Shown here piece after piece: positions 24,801-39,100 of a stretch of 64,000 nt of DNA. The DNA comes from Neodontobutis hainanensis (lineage: Eukaryota > Chordata > Actinopteri > Gobiiformes > Odontobutidae). A model generated the notes under the pieces. That model did no database searches. It was given only the letters and a program-made list of their open reading frames with translations, and was not told the origin of the DNA. The position numbers and the translations under genes are program-made. The stretch is taken from assembly GCA_024349245.1 (NCBI GenBank), contig JALDNG010000008.1, positions 7,672,001 through 7,736,000 of the forward strand, read 5' to 3'. How positions within the stretch are numbered: position 1 is the stretch's first letter; the number at the start of each line of letters is the position of its first letter.

Positions 24801-27800
24801 CTCCTACAATCAATGTTATCAGCTGTACACCTCTAATCTGTGGCCTCATAATGGATGGGAATGGATTGAAAACACATACATCTATACTAAAAGCATTATG
24901 TTCCTATATACTTTTCCTACTTTCATTTTTCTTGTGATTTCACTTAACACCAAAAAAGATTGCAACAAAAAAACTGTCATATGACTAACGACTAACGCTG
25001 GCTATTCGATTAGTTCCCACTCCATGCTTCACAAATAAGCTTAGTCAGAACAGTTGTCAATCATACAATCTTTTAAAAAACATAAATGTCACCAAAAAAT
25101 ACTGCCTGAAAAATTGTGCTTCTTACTGCTAGTCTCACAGAACAAAATTATTGTCTGTACTGAAACAATGCAGTTGGTTAAAAAAAATGACCCAACCAAG
25201 AGTCAGATATACAGATAGAAGATATACAATCTATGATCTTTACAGAGTAAAGATTAAAATTGTGTGTTCAGTGTTCAATGTCTTATGTTGCATTAGGTTT
25301 TGGCTTGTCGTTGAAGGACACCCGGCTGTTCAGCAAACGTCTGTCCATCTATCATTTGTGATCTTTGCTGTCAGCACTGAATGCTCCCCGTCATGGCTGA
25401 TTGTATCAGACACCTGCCGCTGAAGGAGATCAGGCATCTTGTCTGACTCACACTTTCCTCTGTTCACTACTCAGACAGTAGTATTTGCAAATCATTTGAA
25501 AGTTTACACAAAGCAAAACATGCCATTTTGATGTGAGGGAAAATCTGGTTGACCTCTTGTTATCATCTGTTGCCACACATTCATGAAACATATAGCTACA
25601 TTTGTCATGTGTCTACATTGTAGACATTATCCGACATGTTCTAAATAAAAGGTGACAACAGTGAGACTACTGACACCACTTTTGTGAATCATTCAGTCTG
25701 AAATTACAGGCAGTTACGTGTTGTTGGCTGCTGTAATGCCTGCTACAACTGTTATAAAACCTGTTGGTGAGAAACAATGCCCCGAGGATTTTAGCAGACA
25801 CAGCTTGACATAGAAAATGTTATTCACTGAATATCTGTCTTGGTGTTGGCTGTTAATCATAGAGCTCATTCTGCAACATTAATGTTTCCAGTGGTTTACT
25901 GCTTAGGAACATTTGTGATTTATGAGGGGAAAAACAACAGGTAAAACTGATATTTTAAAAAGGAAAGGTTACATGTTATGAGCAAGGAAGATAAATGGTT
26001 GTTAGTCATCACAGAATATATTTGAGTTTACATGGGGAGTTATTTTTGATAGTCGGGTTTTATTGGCCAATGTGTTGCCATATAGAGAAAAACAGCACAC
26101 TTAAAGCTTGGGTCACTAACAATACTTTACCCTTTAATTTAGCCATATGCTGAACATTACTACAACCTCTTTTCTAAGTGATTTATACCTTGTAACAAAA
26201 CCATGCATATCTGTCAGTACATGGTGTCATGACATGTCTAACAGTTTCCTTCACAAAGGAATGTCAGCACACTTCCTCCCCTGCCCTAAATACTCGAATC
26301 AGTCTTTATTATTGGATACTATTTACTGTAGGATCATATCAACTGTAAACTAAAGGCTAGTGGGCATTGACAGTAATCTAAATCTCCACTTAAAACATAC
26401 TGTATATAAGCATGTGTATTTTAGTGCTAGTGGAATCTTTTGCCACTTTGCACAAAAAAGCGCATTAGTAACTAATTCTAGGGGCAGAACTGTACATTCA
26501 TAGTGCATTCTTTCCAAAGAGAAGTCAGTCATTATGCTGGGTTATCATTAAAGGGTCCATTTGGAGTGTTGGAACATGTGGTCAAGGTTAACTGTCTGTA
26601 GGCTAGTTCCCACACAGCCCACCCCAGTTAAAGTGATGCCCTCTGACCACAGCAAAGCACCACAGTAATACTATGGTAAAATGGGTCTAATAGGTTTACA
26701 GCCCTCTCCTAAAGAAATGTTTGTGGAGTCTAGCCTCTGTAAAATAACAACACAGGCAATTAAAAGGCAATAAATGATGTAGAGATGTAGAAAATATACA
26801 ATAGGACTGTTTTGAAGGAGGAGGAGTGGAAAATAAAGGGAAAAAGGAAAGTTTTGTAACGTTACAGTCATTGATAATTATAGTGTTGCTGTTCAGATTA
26901 CGCCTCTGGCATCCTGTGACTTCATAACCTCTTCTTGTCTCTGGCCATTAACCTCTCAGTCCCAGTGGAATAAGATATCCTCCGTCTAAGATACTATTGA
27001 TTATAGCAGGTTATTTAGCTCTTTTTATTAACAGAAAGGAGATTATAATTGGTGAATAGAAGTCATTCAGAAAAAAAATAGACAAGACAAGATCATGTGA
27101 CAATAGTGCTCAGTGATTTATCTAAAACATTTGGGCTTCCTTCATGGTAATAATTTAAAATTTATATAAAAAAAAGGTTGTTATTACTCACTTTTTTTCT
27201 TGTCATCCATGTTTGATAATTCACTTTTCACAGAGGGCCATGCATCTGAGCAGGCATCTATCTACTCTCAACACGCTGAACATCATTTTCTAATCATTTA
27301 TTTTATATTTGAAAAAGCGGAATGACTAAAAACAGGTTTATTTTCTCAGAGATTCCAATGAATAGACTTAAAATAGTAAACCTCAAATAACACTCATGAT
27401 TATTATTACCAACATTTGTAGAAATGTTGCCCTCTATTGGCAGAAAACAACAAAACAAAGAATATGACATATCCTTGTACAGTTTTAATGAGTTTTTCCC
27501 TTTGTCACACAGACATTACAGTCCATGCATATAGCTTTATCCGTAACTCTACGGCTGCATGAAAACAGATTAACATAGTGGAGGAATGGGTGACCGGTGG
27601 TTGCATGACATGCCTAAGTTTCCCCTGTAGATGGTGTCAGTAGGTTGCTTTTGATTTTTGAGCTGATATGTGGTCATTTAGGTTAATATACTTTTAAAGA
27701 CTACACTGTTTTTAGGGTTTAGGGCTTCTTATTCCAGTGCCACAGCCCTTATTGTTTTTAAGTATACTTTTTGCCACATTAACATTCTAATCACCATTTA

Positions 27801-28320
27801 CAGTCAATGACAAGCTGGTAAAGGTAAGTCTCAATTTAAATTATTATGAGTCTTAAAGGATTATTTCATTGATTTGATTTAAAGAGTCAGTAATTGCTCC
27901 AGCCAGGAGGCTTTTCTCAATTACCAAGTCTCCAAAACAGGACTTATTCATCTTATTCAATCTTATATCAAAGATTTTATAAAAACATTAATGCTGCATA
28001 AGATAAATTATGCTTTTCTCAGTCTTTAATTTTTTGTAATACATATTCTCTTTTTTGTTACACATGGTATGAGCTTGTATGAGTTTATTTTTTACTGTGC
28101 AGAGAATGTTGGTCAGTAACGTTTTTAATATTGTATCTGTTCATTGACCTGATAATTGTGTGGACCTTTTCAAGACTATCCAGTTACAATTTATACTCTG
28201 GGTTGGACAGAGTCAAGTCAAGAAAACTGCTTTAATCTGGTTTCTCCTTTAAATCTGTATTTTTGTGTTACAAGAGAATATAGTATAAATTAAAATTTTT
28301 ACTTAATTTCTTCCTTTAAA
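21900..28320. other. Intergenic, bhlha9 to sptbn4: no gene seen
   Basis: AT-rich sequence between the divergently oriented bhlha9 and the first visible sptbn4 exon. No spectrin-like codons were found on the plus strand. A 28-base sequence is tandemly duplicated at 23,226-23,253 and 23,263-23,290. The open frames here are short, unspliced and unrecognisable. Confidence 0.6.
23226..23290. repeat. 28-bp sequence duplicated in tandem (period 37)
   Basis: TCATTTTGACTATAGAAGAC plus ATAATGAT occurs twice without mismatch, separated by 9 bases that partly repeat the CTATAG core. It is a recent local slippage or duplication event. Confidence 0.8.
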
Positions 28321-28329
28321 ATCCACAGA

Positions 28330-28490
28330 TAAAGCTGTCAAAAATGGCGCACCATGTTTCTACAGTGCCCCAGAATGGACAAACCAAACACTCTGAAGAA
28401 CATTCGAGCGTTCCTGGCGAATACCAGAGGAGGCTCTAAAGGACACTCAGTTCTTACCAGGTGGCACTAAATCCTACACTTTGAATCCTA
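28330..28490. repeat. Teleost short interspersed element relic
   Basis: The stretch with AAATGGCGCACCATGTTTCT, CAGAATGGACAAACCAAACA and TGGCACTAAATCCTACA resembles, from memory, a short non-autonomous element found throughout percomorph genomes whose end normally reads GCCACTAAATCCTACACACT. The copy is shortened and diverged, with no coding capacity. The family name would need a repeat-library search. Confidence 0.45.
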
Positions 28491-28989
28491 CACACATTGA
28501 ACTCCATATAAAACTCTATTAGGATCAGGCACAAATGTACATACTTAGAAACAAGTAACCTCTAACAAGTATTTAGATATGTACTTTTTTATAGGAGGCA
28601 CATAATAACACTGCCATCTATTTATGTAGCGCTTTAAATCAGCCTCTTCTCATAAATCTTTTGTTCTCCTGAAAATATGATCATCATTTTTACCAGGGTT
28701 TTAATTGCTCAAAAATACATTTACTACCAATTATCAGAACCAACCTCAGTGTTTTTTTTGTGCCAGGAGAAGCCCATCTTGTGTGTTCTGTGATTCAGTT
28801 CTTTTTTTTTCTTTTTTCTTTTTTTTTTTTTTGCAGCTGCAGAAAGCCACACCGGTCCTCTTTAAAGCGGCAGAGTGAACAGTGATCCGTATCAGTCAGC
28901 TGCACCGTGGGCCATGTGTGTATGCATCTTTCTTCCTTCTCATTCAGCTGTTTTAAAATGACACCTTCCTCCCTTTCCCACCATCCCAA

Positions 28990-30160
28990 ACCCTGCTCCC
29001 GCTCAGAGTGCAGTCATTTCTAGTGCAGAGAAATGTCTCTGGTGACACTGAGGGATGACGCAGACTCTCTCATCCTTTTTTTTTTTTTTTTTTTTTTAAT
29101 TTCACTACCCAACACCAGCACCATCTTTTTTCCTCCTCTTTTCACTTGCTCTTTCTGCTACTCTTTTTTTTGTACTGGCGCTCCCCCCTTTCTCCATTTC
29201 CTACTCCTCTTGCTTTCCCCCCTCCCCTCCTTCTCTGCCTCTCTCACAGCCTCTCTGCTCCGGCACTGCAGTGCTGATTGTGATTGCACACACACACACA
29301 TACACACACACACTCAGGAGCGTAGCTAAGAGGCAAGGACTGCAGCAGCATGCACCAACCGCGGATGAGCTGTTCGGGGACACGGGGAAGGGGAGCTGAG
29401 GAGAGAAACTAATGTGTGCCATCTCACGGCAGCCTGTGTGTGCATCGTTGTGAGAGAGAACGATGCATTTCAAGCCAGGATAGCTTATGTTATCTGGCCT
29501 CCTCTGCACTGCCTCTGCATCCTGTTCGCCCTGCTCCTCCCACTCCAACTCTTTCCCCTCCTCCTGTCTAAGGCATCATTAGACCGGACTACAGACTGAC
29601 CCGGACTGGCGAGTGCGGGACAGTCCGGTTTTTGTGGCTCAAAGATTTGTACGTGGCTATGCTACATCTACACTGTTCCTAATGGCTGGATTGTAATTGA
29701 CATTCGGAGCTAGAAGATAACCCACGACCCACAGGGAATCTTGGATGCTAGTGTCATTCTTTAGCGGTGTTGTCATTGGTGCAATTCCTCTATTTGGTTG
29801 CTTGTTTTTGCCTTCTCTCGAGCTGGCTAGCAGGCACTGCAGCATCAGGACCGCAAGACCCATGAAGCGGTAGGGCATGAGGACCCAGGGGCGACCCAGA
29901 GGAAGGGCTTGAGTGCTTCCATTGCTACCACTGCTGCTGAGGTGCTTATCTTGATTTTTTTTTTCTTCCAGAAAAGGGTGTCTGGTAGGGGTTGGGGTGG
30001 GTGGTGACAGCACAGGTATCCAGGCCCCTGCAGAGAAGAGCGGGTGGCTCTTGTATAAAGGAGGCAGGCAGGACGTCCTGTGGGAAAGGGGGGAAGAGGG
30101 GCTGGCTCGAGCATTGGGCTCCTGATGGTGGCTATTTTTATCTCCCCTAGCTGAGTGACT
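28990..30160 (+). promoter_or_regulatory. Candidate promoter / first-exon region for short sptbn4
   Basis: A less AT-rich block directly upstream of the first visible sptbn4 exon. It contains a T-run (29,079-29,098), long pyrimidine tracts, a CA microsatellite (29,287-29,314), and from about 29,330 a GC-richer segment with several short upstream ATGs. No long in-frame extension leads into the exon at 30,168: the reading frame has a TGA at 30,156-30,158. This fits a 5' UTR plus internal promoter, as used by the mammalian Sigma-6 beta-IV spectrin isoform, but no start site can be fixed from sequence alone. Confidence 0.35.
29287..29314. repeat. CA microsatellite
   Basis: A CA dinucleotide run of about 14 units with one CATA interruption, within the candidate sptbn4 5' region. 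Confidence 0.9.
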
Positions 30161-30167
30161 GGGACAG

Positions 30168-33100
30168 CGGGTGGAGGAGAAGATGCTTATGGCCCGAGAC
30201 ACGGCGCGGGATGAGGCTCAAAAGCTACACAGGAAGTGGCTGAAGCACCAGGCCTTTATGGCTGAGCTGGCCCGCAACAAGGAATGGCTGGCCAAGATAG
30301 AACAGGTGAGTGGAAGTGAGCAGTGGGGAGAGGGAGGCTGCTTGGCTGGACAAGGAGGTCAGAGGGGTATAGCAGGTGAGTCAGAGGGGAGGAAACCATG
30401 TTGAAAAGCGCACATGAGTGAGGAACAGCATCCTCTGTGGGTGTGGTGGCAGTATAAATGCATAGGTGAAAGTGGGAGACGAATCATTACTCTGTTTTTT
30501 ATTTCATCACTCAGCTTCGGGACATCCTGAATTACATCGTCAAGGTTATTGCTGAGGTGATTGTGTTGTTTTCAGTCTCACAGGTGCTAAGATCTATGCA
30601 AAATATATAAATATGTGTTACATGTTTCATTTTTGAAAAACACCTCTGCGGCCTGTACGTCTCTTTAACAGCTGAGATACAGTCTGTCTACTTTTACGTT
30701 TCACCCTGAATACCCATGATGCTTTGCTAGTCTGACAGGGTAACAGCACCTCCACCAGAATGTTCTCTTTCCTTTAGTTGGCTTCGGGTGAGATAAACAT
30801 ATGGCAGTGTATGGCTTCTGGTATGTAGGAATTCAGAATATTTGTATGCTGCAGATTCTTATTGTCAGAATGGTCTGCATAAATGAATGAGCAGTTATGC
30901 TACAGGATAAGGCAGGAACACTAAGGAACCCATCAAATCATTGTGTCTATTTTAGTAACATCTTTTTAAAGATATTTTTAAACAGCATTTTGTCATCTTG
31001 GTCTATCAGGGAAGACACAAGAAGAAGTCAAATTAAATAATTTGGCTCAATTATCTCCACACATATGGAGCTATTTATTATTCTCTTCATCAATTCCAGT
31101 GGCCAAAACCTGTATAAGAACAAAATCTGTCTATGTCAATATGTAATGGTATTATGTAATGCCTTTCGTGGGCATGTAATAATTTCTATTTCCAATGACC
31201 TTTTAACACAAATTAGTATTTTCATTCTGAATTCTCTGACACTATAGCAAAAAATCTAATTAAAAGGCATTGACTCTTGCAGTGAAAAGTCATGATTTAG
31301 TATTAGCAGCATTAGAAAGGTTTTGTGTTGCCTTTAACAGTCACATGAGGTGTTTAGCCCACTGGTTTAACCTGGCTAACATGTATTTCCATGTGAAAGT
31401 ATTTGTTGACAGTCCCTTGGATTTGAATTATTTATTAAGTGCATTGAGATATTCATTTTGGACTATAGATTTCTACACATTATTTTTGTACTATATACTA
31501 TTAAATATTCATTAAGTAGTGTGACTAATTATATCCCTGGCCATGCAAGACATGTTCTGCTGCTGTGTAGGACCTAATGAGGAAATCCTTATCAATCATT
31601 GTAGAGGTTCATGTGGAAAATGCATTTCAGAGTTTATCATGCTTCAGTCTAGACAACAGACACCTCCTTTTAATGTCACTATCTGGGCCACATTTCAAAG
31701 ATTTATTACAATTTTTATTTATTGAATTCAGTCAGTGAGTGTAGGCTATAATTTTAATCCCAGTACAATAATTCACTTACTGAATATTGCTACCATGTGT
31801 ATATTATGAGTAGTATCTCTTCTCTGTCTTATATTTAGATATACAGTACAGTTTAGTGAACCATATCAGTCATTTACTTTTAACTGCAGTGATATTTTGA
31901 TGAACACAGGCAAAACCGGAAATTAAGAAACAATCATCTTTGTTTGTTTTTAGACTAGCAAGGCAAGAATGACATTAATGTCTGTGGCGAGTTCTGGTAG
32001 TTTGTTAATGGCTGTTGGATAAGGATCTTCAATTGGCTAGAGGAGCCCAGAAGAAGTCTCCTTTGTTTGTAAAGGCGTTGTAATGGTGTCATGCTAAAAG
32101 TATGTGCACTGTATGTGTGCTTATAGAGATAGTAAGTTATGTACTTGGTCCTTTAGTTAGGCTGTTATGGGATTCTTGTGTTGTTTTATAGACTCCATGT
32201 GTAGATTATTGAGACTATATCAGTAAAGCAGAAGGTTTAGGTTAGATATCATGAAAATCACATTTACCTGGATCTCTCTTTGCGTCATTCTAAACCTTCC
32301 TCCACTGAGGCATAAAGTCATGTATTTCTTATTATTTATAAGCTGATAGTAATGCAGTTGATTTTTGGCTGATTGTTTGCATCCAGTCAACAATGAGAGG
32401 AGCTCAGGCCTAGAATGAGATCTCAGCTTGAAATGAAAACTAACTGAAACAGGATACTGCTTGTTTTCTGAATGATCAGCGCATTTGTGTAACCTTTCAT
32501 GCCAAATACCAGATGAATAAACCAAAGACACTGACACTGAGTGCAGAAGATGGCTGCTACACGAAGCTTGGCTTGTGTGCTGACTGGCAGGTTTTTCCTA
32601 AAGTTCCTGTTTGTATGGCTCAGTGCAGGCTCTAAGTGAGGCCCTCGCCAGTCCACTGCCATCTTAACATCATTTAGCCCTTCTAGCTCTACAACTCTGT
32701 GTGTTGTTACTTAAAAGAGACAGAGAAAAGATGACACTGTTGTTCTGAGAACTCAGCGTCCTTTTGGAAAGGTCCGTACCTCGACCCCTTACCTCTGTTA
32801 TCCCAGTCCTTACTCAGCACACAGCTTTGTGTTGGCTTTGACACATGGAGAAGGTGTAGACGCTTCTCTGTTACTGTAACAGTCACTGCTGTCCTTGTGC
32901 CAAGACTTACCATGGACACAGGGGTCAGGGTTTTGTTAGCAAACATAACACAGGCCACTACTGCTGGATGCATAGATTAGCTCATGTGAGTTCTGAAATA
33001 AGCCCTGATCATGTTTTATTATGTGGCTTTCAGAGAATAATAATGAGAAGTGTATCAAAAATATGAAATGAATAAAACTAGTGTCATTGATTACGAACAA

Positions 33101-36100
33101 GACCCAGAAAACAACTAGTTGTTCAAGCTCTGGTGTATTAAGTGTTGTATTTGTCGTCAAATATACACTGGCACAGATATTCAATGCTTATTGCAGGAGA
33201 TGAAATACAGATGTGTACGTATTATGAAACTTACCTAACCTAAAAAAATTGTTATCTGTGATGTGCTTTACATTTCACTCACAGAATATTACCATCCATC
33301 AGCCAGTGTGCAAATGTAAAGTTTAAGAATGAAAGCGTTGTCAGTGCTTCTGTCTAAGAATGATGATAGTTAATAATATTTGATAATGATGAATGAGTTC
33401 CTTACAATGTCACTGACTGTAACTCTGGATAAATCCTCACAAGAATAACATGTCTCCACTGAATTCTCATCTTGTTTGTTGACTGGCATATTTAGCTATT
33501 CTGCTGTTGATAGACTTTCTTATTTATTTATTTTTTTAATGCGTGAGAGTTGTCTACAGCACATATCTACACAAGAGAATTATGGCGTTGAACCCTGAGC
33601 CTTGGTACAAATATTATACTTTATACTATGTATTATAGTCCATAATGCATATCACACTGCACTTAACTCCGATTTTGTCAGGGTTTTTTGTTGGTTCGTT
33701 CATAAGAGATATTTTGCTTGTGAGGATGCATTGTTTGAATTTAAGAATAATCAACTCGTAGGTGTTTAGGAAAGATATAATAATATACCTCCCTGGGTGC
33801 TTTCTAAGAAATCTTTTCCAAGCATTTTTTTCCTCAGATGCTTGATTATGAATTGTCTTTATTTATGTGTACACAAATATAGGTGAGATGTAAATATTTT
33901 TGTTCTTTTTTAATTATGCATCCTGGAGAAGTGCCGTTAATATTTAAAATGTTGACACTCCTTCAGTGCTGGACATCTGTTTGAAAATATAAATTGGCAG
34001 GACTGGACGATATGTCTCAATTAAAATTAATTATTTTGTTTTTCTGCACCCATAGTCAGTTGATAAGGCCTATACTGTAACAAAAAGCACTGTATGACTT
34101 TCTTTTTATAGGGAGGTTACTGATCAGAAGTTGATTTTTTTATTTACTTAATGCCCAGCCTCTTGTCAAGAGTTGAATATTATTATTATTTCTTTCTTGA
34201 TATTTTTCCAGACGTTTCAGCAGTGAGTGTTTCTGTCTGGGTTTTACTGTAGTGTGTGTTACTGCAGATTGTAGTTGCATAGTGCTACTTTCTAGTGTAC
34301 AGTAGGTGTGAACACATTTTGTTTGTGTCAGTACTATAAAGCGAACCGTTCATTCCCACCCACTATTTCACTATGCTGGATCAGACTTACCAGCCTGCAG
34401 ATTTTGGCAACACAATGCGACCATCATAGCATGATTCATACACGGTAAAACAAAGAACATATGCTACATCACCCCGTAGCCAAGTGTTTCCAGCTTTCCA
34501 CTTTCCTGAGTCCTCTCCTCTAAACCTTTGATTCCTTTTCCTTTTGCTTCCCCTCTTCTTTTCTCTTTCCCTCTCTCCACCCCCTCTATGATTTCTTCTC
34601 AAGCCTTTCTGTGTCTCAGTAAAGCCTAGGCAGTGGAGAGAGAGACCTGCTTTCTGCTGGCTCTGCATTATGGGAGGGAGAGTGAGGCTGAAGGAAGATA
34701 GGAGCGTAGCAGAGGGATGTAAGAGAGTGAGCGCTAGCAGCAGTTAAGCAGCAAGCCTGTGCCAAGAGGAGAAATGCAGCACTGCATTATGAAAGCAATA
34801 GGATATAGGTCCAGCTCTGTCAGGAAGATAAAGGGGAGCAGCAGGATTTAGAAAAAAGAATCCCTCACATGCATGCTTACATTATCAATATATACATTAT
34901 ATATACATTACAATATCAACATAGTAAGTGATGACTCCATTTGCCACTGTTGTTTGTAGCCGAACAATTTGGGGCAAAGTGCTTGCTTCTTAAAATGTAC
35001 ATATCTGTAGCAATAGCCATACATGGTCTGAGGAAGATAACCACATTTAGAGCTGGCCGTATACACAGCATCAATGTCCCTGGGTTATAGACCTCAATGT
35101 TCTTTCCAATGTGTATATAAATAAAGTTCATATCAGGACCATTTTAATTGTGGCTGTGTCTGACATTGCTTTAGCATGACTTGAGACTTGAATCCTTTTA
35201 ATGATGAAAAAACTGCACAGCAGCTTCTGTCAGGGGAATTATGCATGATAGATTTTACTTAACAGTTAAAGGTGCACTGTGGCAGAGTAGTCAGCTCTTG
35301 TTGGTTTTCACAGAGGTTTCTCTTTGATCCAGGAGTTATTTTTATTTTTTTGTTTTTCCTTACCCTGCTGGAAGATCTAAGGACAAGTGGATGTTGTGTA
35401 GTTCAACCTTTGTTCAGCCCTTTGAGGCAGTTTTTATAGTGATACTGAGCTATATAAATAAAATTGAATGGAAATTGTGCTTCACGGCTAGAAGGTCCAA
35501 AGGTTCCTATGAGGTTCCTTTGCTAATTTCTTTCCTTACTGAGGAGAAGATCTGAATGGCTTTCATCACAGCGACCATAAAGTATGTCCAGGTGATTGCT
35601 TAGGTGTTAGGAAAAATCACCTAATCATCTTAGGTTAAATTGCCCATAGTGACTGAATGTGTTAATGTTAAGAGTGTATACTCTGCCTCAAATCATAGCC
35701 ACCTCCTAAACTTTCTGCATTATCCAACTTTAGCATTATGTATTATTTATCTATTATTTGCACTATAAATATCTAAAGATGATTATATTTAGGCATTGTT
35801 GTCATACCCTCATTCCCCTTGATACTTTTTTTTTTTTTTTTTACTAAAACCCTGTGTATGATTCTGTGTATGACCCATGATCTAGAGAAAGCCAATACCA
35901 AGGAACTGCAAAAAGCTTAACCAACACAAATTGAAACGCCACAAGCTTGGATCACACCACATCGCAAACAAAGCCCAAGGTTTAAAGGAGCAAGATTAGG
36001 AGTGGAAAAGCAGAAAGGCATGGTTGAAGGACACAACAAGTCTCTATTAGACTCAGCATGCATGATTTTTAGGTCAGCCCCAGGCCAATCTTTGCCTCAT

Positions 36101-39100
36101 ACACCTGCCTCTTTCCAGGCAGGAGGCTTAAATGTTCACACAAATCTGTCTTCTCCCAAGCTATTTTGGGAAGAGGTTTAAGTAAATTTAATCCTTTTTT
36201 GTAGACCTTTTATGACACAAGATATTTTTTAAATATGATATAGTGTACATTTATGTGTGACATACATATGATCACTATTGGAGCATTATCTTGGAATAAA
36301 CAAATGATTCTATAGTAAGTTGAAACAGATTAACACTGTGCTTCCAATATAAAGTGTATAAAGAGTAATTTTAACCTGTAAGAGGAACTCCTTCCAAGTG
36401 TATACAAATGAGAAACCAGTCATCACTCGATCAAAATATAACAGTCCAACACACCGTCAAACAACGGTTAAATAAAGCAGGTTAACTCACCATGTTTTTG
36501 CTTTGTCTTCCTGCGGTTGACGACTGGATGTTTCTCTGCAGGAGGGTCAGGAGCTGATCCAGGAGAAGCCAGAGCTGCGGTCTGTAGTGCAGCAGAAATT
36601 AGAGGAGATCAGGGAATGCTGGTCCGATCTGGAGAGCACCACAAAGGCCAAGGCCCGACAGCTCTTTGAAAACAACAAGCCTGAGCCTGCAGTGAAGAGC
36701 TACTCGGACCTGGACCACCAGCTCTCTCACCTGGAGCAGCAGCCCCCCCAACTGGAGCAGGCACAACATCTGCCCAATTTCAATGAACAGCTCCAAAAAT
36801 TCCAGGTGAGTAGCAAACTCTGAGGGACCAAGAACTTAACAAGTAGGTGGCACTAGGCATAGACTTGCATTACCCAAATGAGGGCTACACAGTAAATTAA
36901 AAAACGTCAGACATTAAAAACAGCAGTCTACCAAAGACCTGTTGCTTAATGCAAGTTTCCCAAACTTTAGTCATGTAACTCACTCCCAAAAACTATTCAT
37001 GTATATGTCTAGCCTCACAGCAGTTTTAATCAATCAAGCTAAATGTTCTAATCTTAGTCCACAGATGTTTTTGAGATACTGGGTGCTTTAGTTGAGGGGT
37101 AAGTAAGGGGTATTGACAATAATGTCTCTAAAAATATTACACAAAAAAATTCTGATCTTCCATGTCTTGTGCTGAGACCAACCAAAAAACCTCATAGTGC
37201 TTAGAAAAAGTATGTGAACCCTTGAGTTAATGACCTCAAAAAATCAAACCTTTGGAGTTTGCTCTGCTCAAGAAGAACACGCTTAAGTGAGCCATGCCTC
37301 GCCAAAAAGAGCTTTCAGAGGAGCTAAGATCAAGAACTATTCTTTACATAAAGCTGGAATGGAATAAGTTACAAAGTTAAAGTTACAAAGACTTTAGAAA
37401 TTCACTAGTCTACAGTTTGGCAAACTACTGGCAAATCTACAAATGAAGACTCTTTGGGACTGTTGCTACTCTACCAAGAAGTGGGCACCCAGTCAAAATG
37501 AAACCAAGAGCACAATAAACACTCATCAATGAGGTAAAGAAACAACCCCGAATGACAACCAAAGATTTGAAGGCATCATTGGAACTTGCTAACATCTCTG
37601 TTCATGAGTCTACGATACGTCAAACACTGAACAAGCGGGGTATCCACAGCAGGACACCACGAAGGAAGCCACGTTTACTAAAAAGAACATTGCTGCACGT
37701 CTGAAGTTTGCAAAGAGCACATTGACTCTCCACAGCTGTATTTGCTAAATGTTTTATGGATTGATGAAACTAAGATTGAACTATTTGGAAAAAACACACA
37801 GAGCTACATCTGGCGTAGAAAGGGCACAGCATATCATCATGAAAACATCATCCCAACTGTAAAGTAATGTGGAGGAAATGTCTGCTTTGCTGCATCAGGG
37901 CCTGGTCAGCTTCAATCATTGAAGGAAAGATGAATTCCCAAATATATCAGGCAATTCTTCAGGATAATGTGAGGATGTCTGTACTTCAGCTGAAACTGAG
38001 AAGAAGGTGAATGATGCAACAGGACAAAGAACCAAAACACCAGAGCAAGTCCACAACAGAATGGCTTCAGAAAAAAATAATCTGCCTTTTGGAGTGACCA
38101 AGTCAGAGCCCAGACCTCAAACCAATAGAAATGCTATGGATTGACTTGAAGAGGGCCATTCACACAAGACATCCAAAGAATTGGACAGAGTTAAAGCCAG
38201 TCTGCAGGAATAATGGGCTAAAATTCCTCCAACGATGTGCAGGTCTGATCCACAGCTGCAGGAAGCGCCTATTTGGGGTTATTGCTGCCAAGATGGGTCA
38301 ACCAGTTATTAATTCTAAGGGTTTACTTACTTTTTCCACTGCCATTTTGAATGTTGAATGAGTGTGTTTAATAAAGACATTAAGGATCAGAATATGTTTG
38401 TATAATTATTTTTAGACACATGCTTGTCAATACCTTGACTTAGATGAAGATCAGATCACATTTTAAGACAAATTTATTCCCAAAAAAACATGAAATTCCA
38501 AAAGGTATACATTCTTGCCACTGTAATTGTACAATTACTCATTCGGTCAATGGCTGAGATGGCTATAAAATGAGCTTGTCCTCTCTTGTGGTGCAGGCTA
38601 TGGAGTCCCAGATAGGGGACTTTTATAAAGACATGGGGGATCTGGAGAGCTTGCAGGGAGTGTGCCATCCCCAGCGCGGGTTGATGGCAGGTGAAAAGGA
38701 GAGAGCTGAGCAGCCAGGCATGGTAGAGACCCGCATCGTTCGACTCATCGAGCCCCTGAAGGAGAGGCGCCGCATCCTGCTGGCTTCCAAAGAGATGCAC
38801 CAAGTCGCACAGGACCTGGAGGATGAGATAGTGAGTCTTTTTCTCAATGAACAAAACTAAAAATGCATTATAAACTGTATTTTAGGCCTGAACAATTAAT
38901 CAAACAGTTTGGCACACACTTTGGCCACATGTAGTAATGGCAACAACTGCATTTTTGGTAAATTATCATTATCATATCATATATCATTATTATCATCATC
39001 ATCAAATGATCATATAAAATCTATCATAATAAATGTTATATCTTGATTTGTTTGTGTGATAGCTGTGGATTCAAGAGAGGCTTCCTCTGGCTTCATGTAA

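Noticed and set aside
29657..30202. 181-codon minus-strand frame upstream of and across the first sptbn4 exon
   Set aside because: It is antisense to a spliced spectrin exon and is Pro/Ser-rich because the opposite strand is purine-rich.
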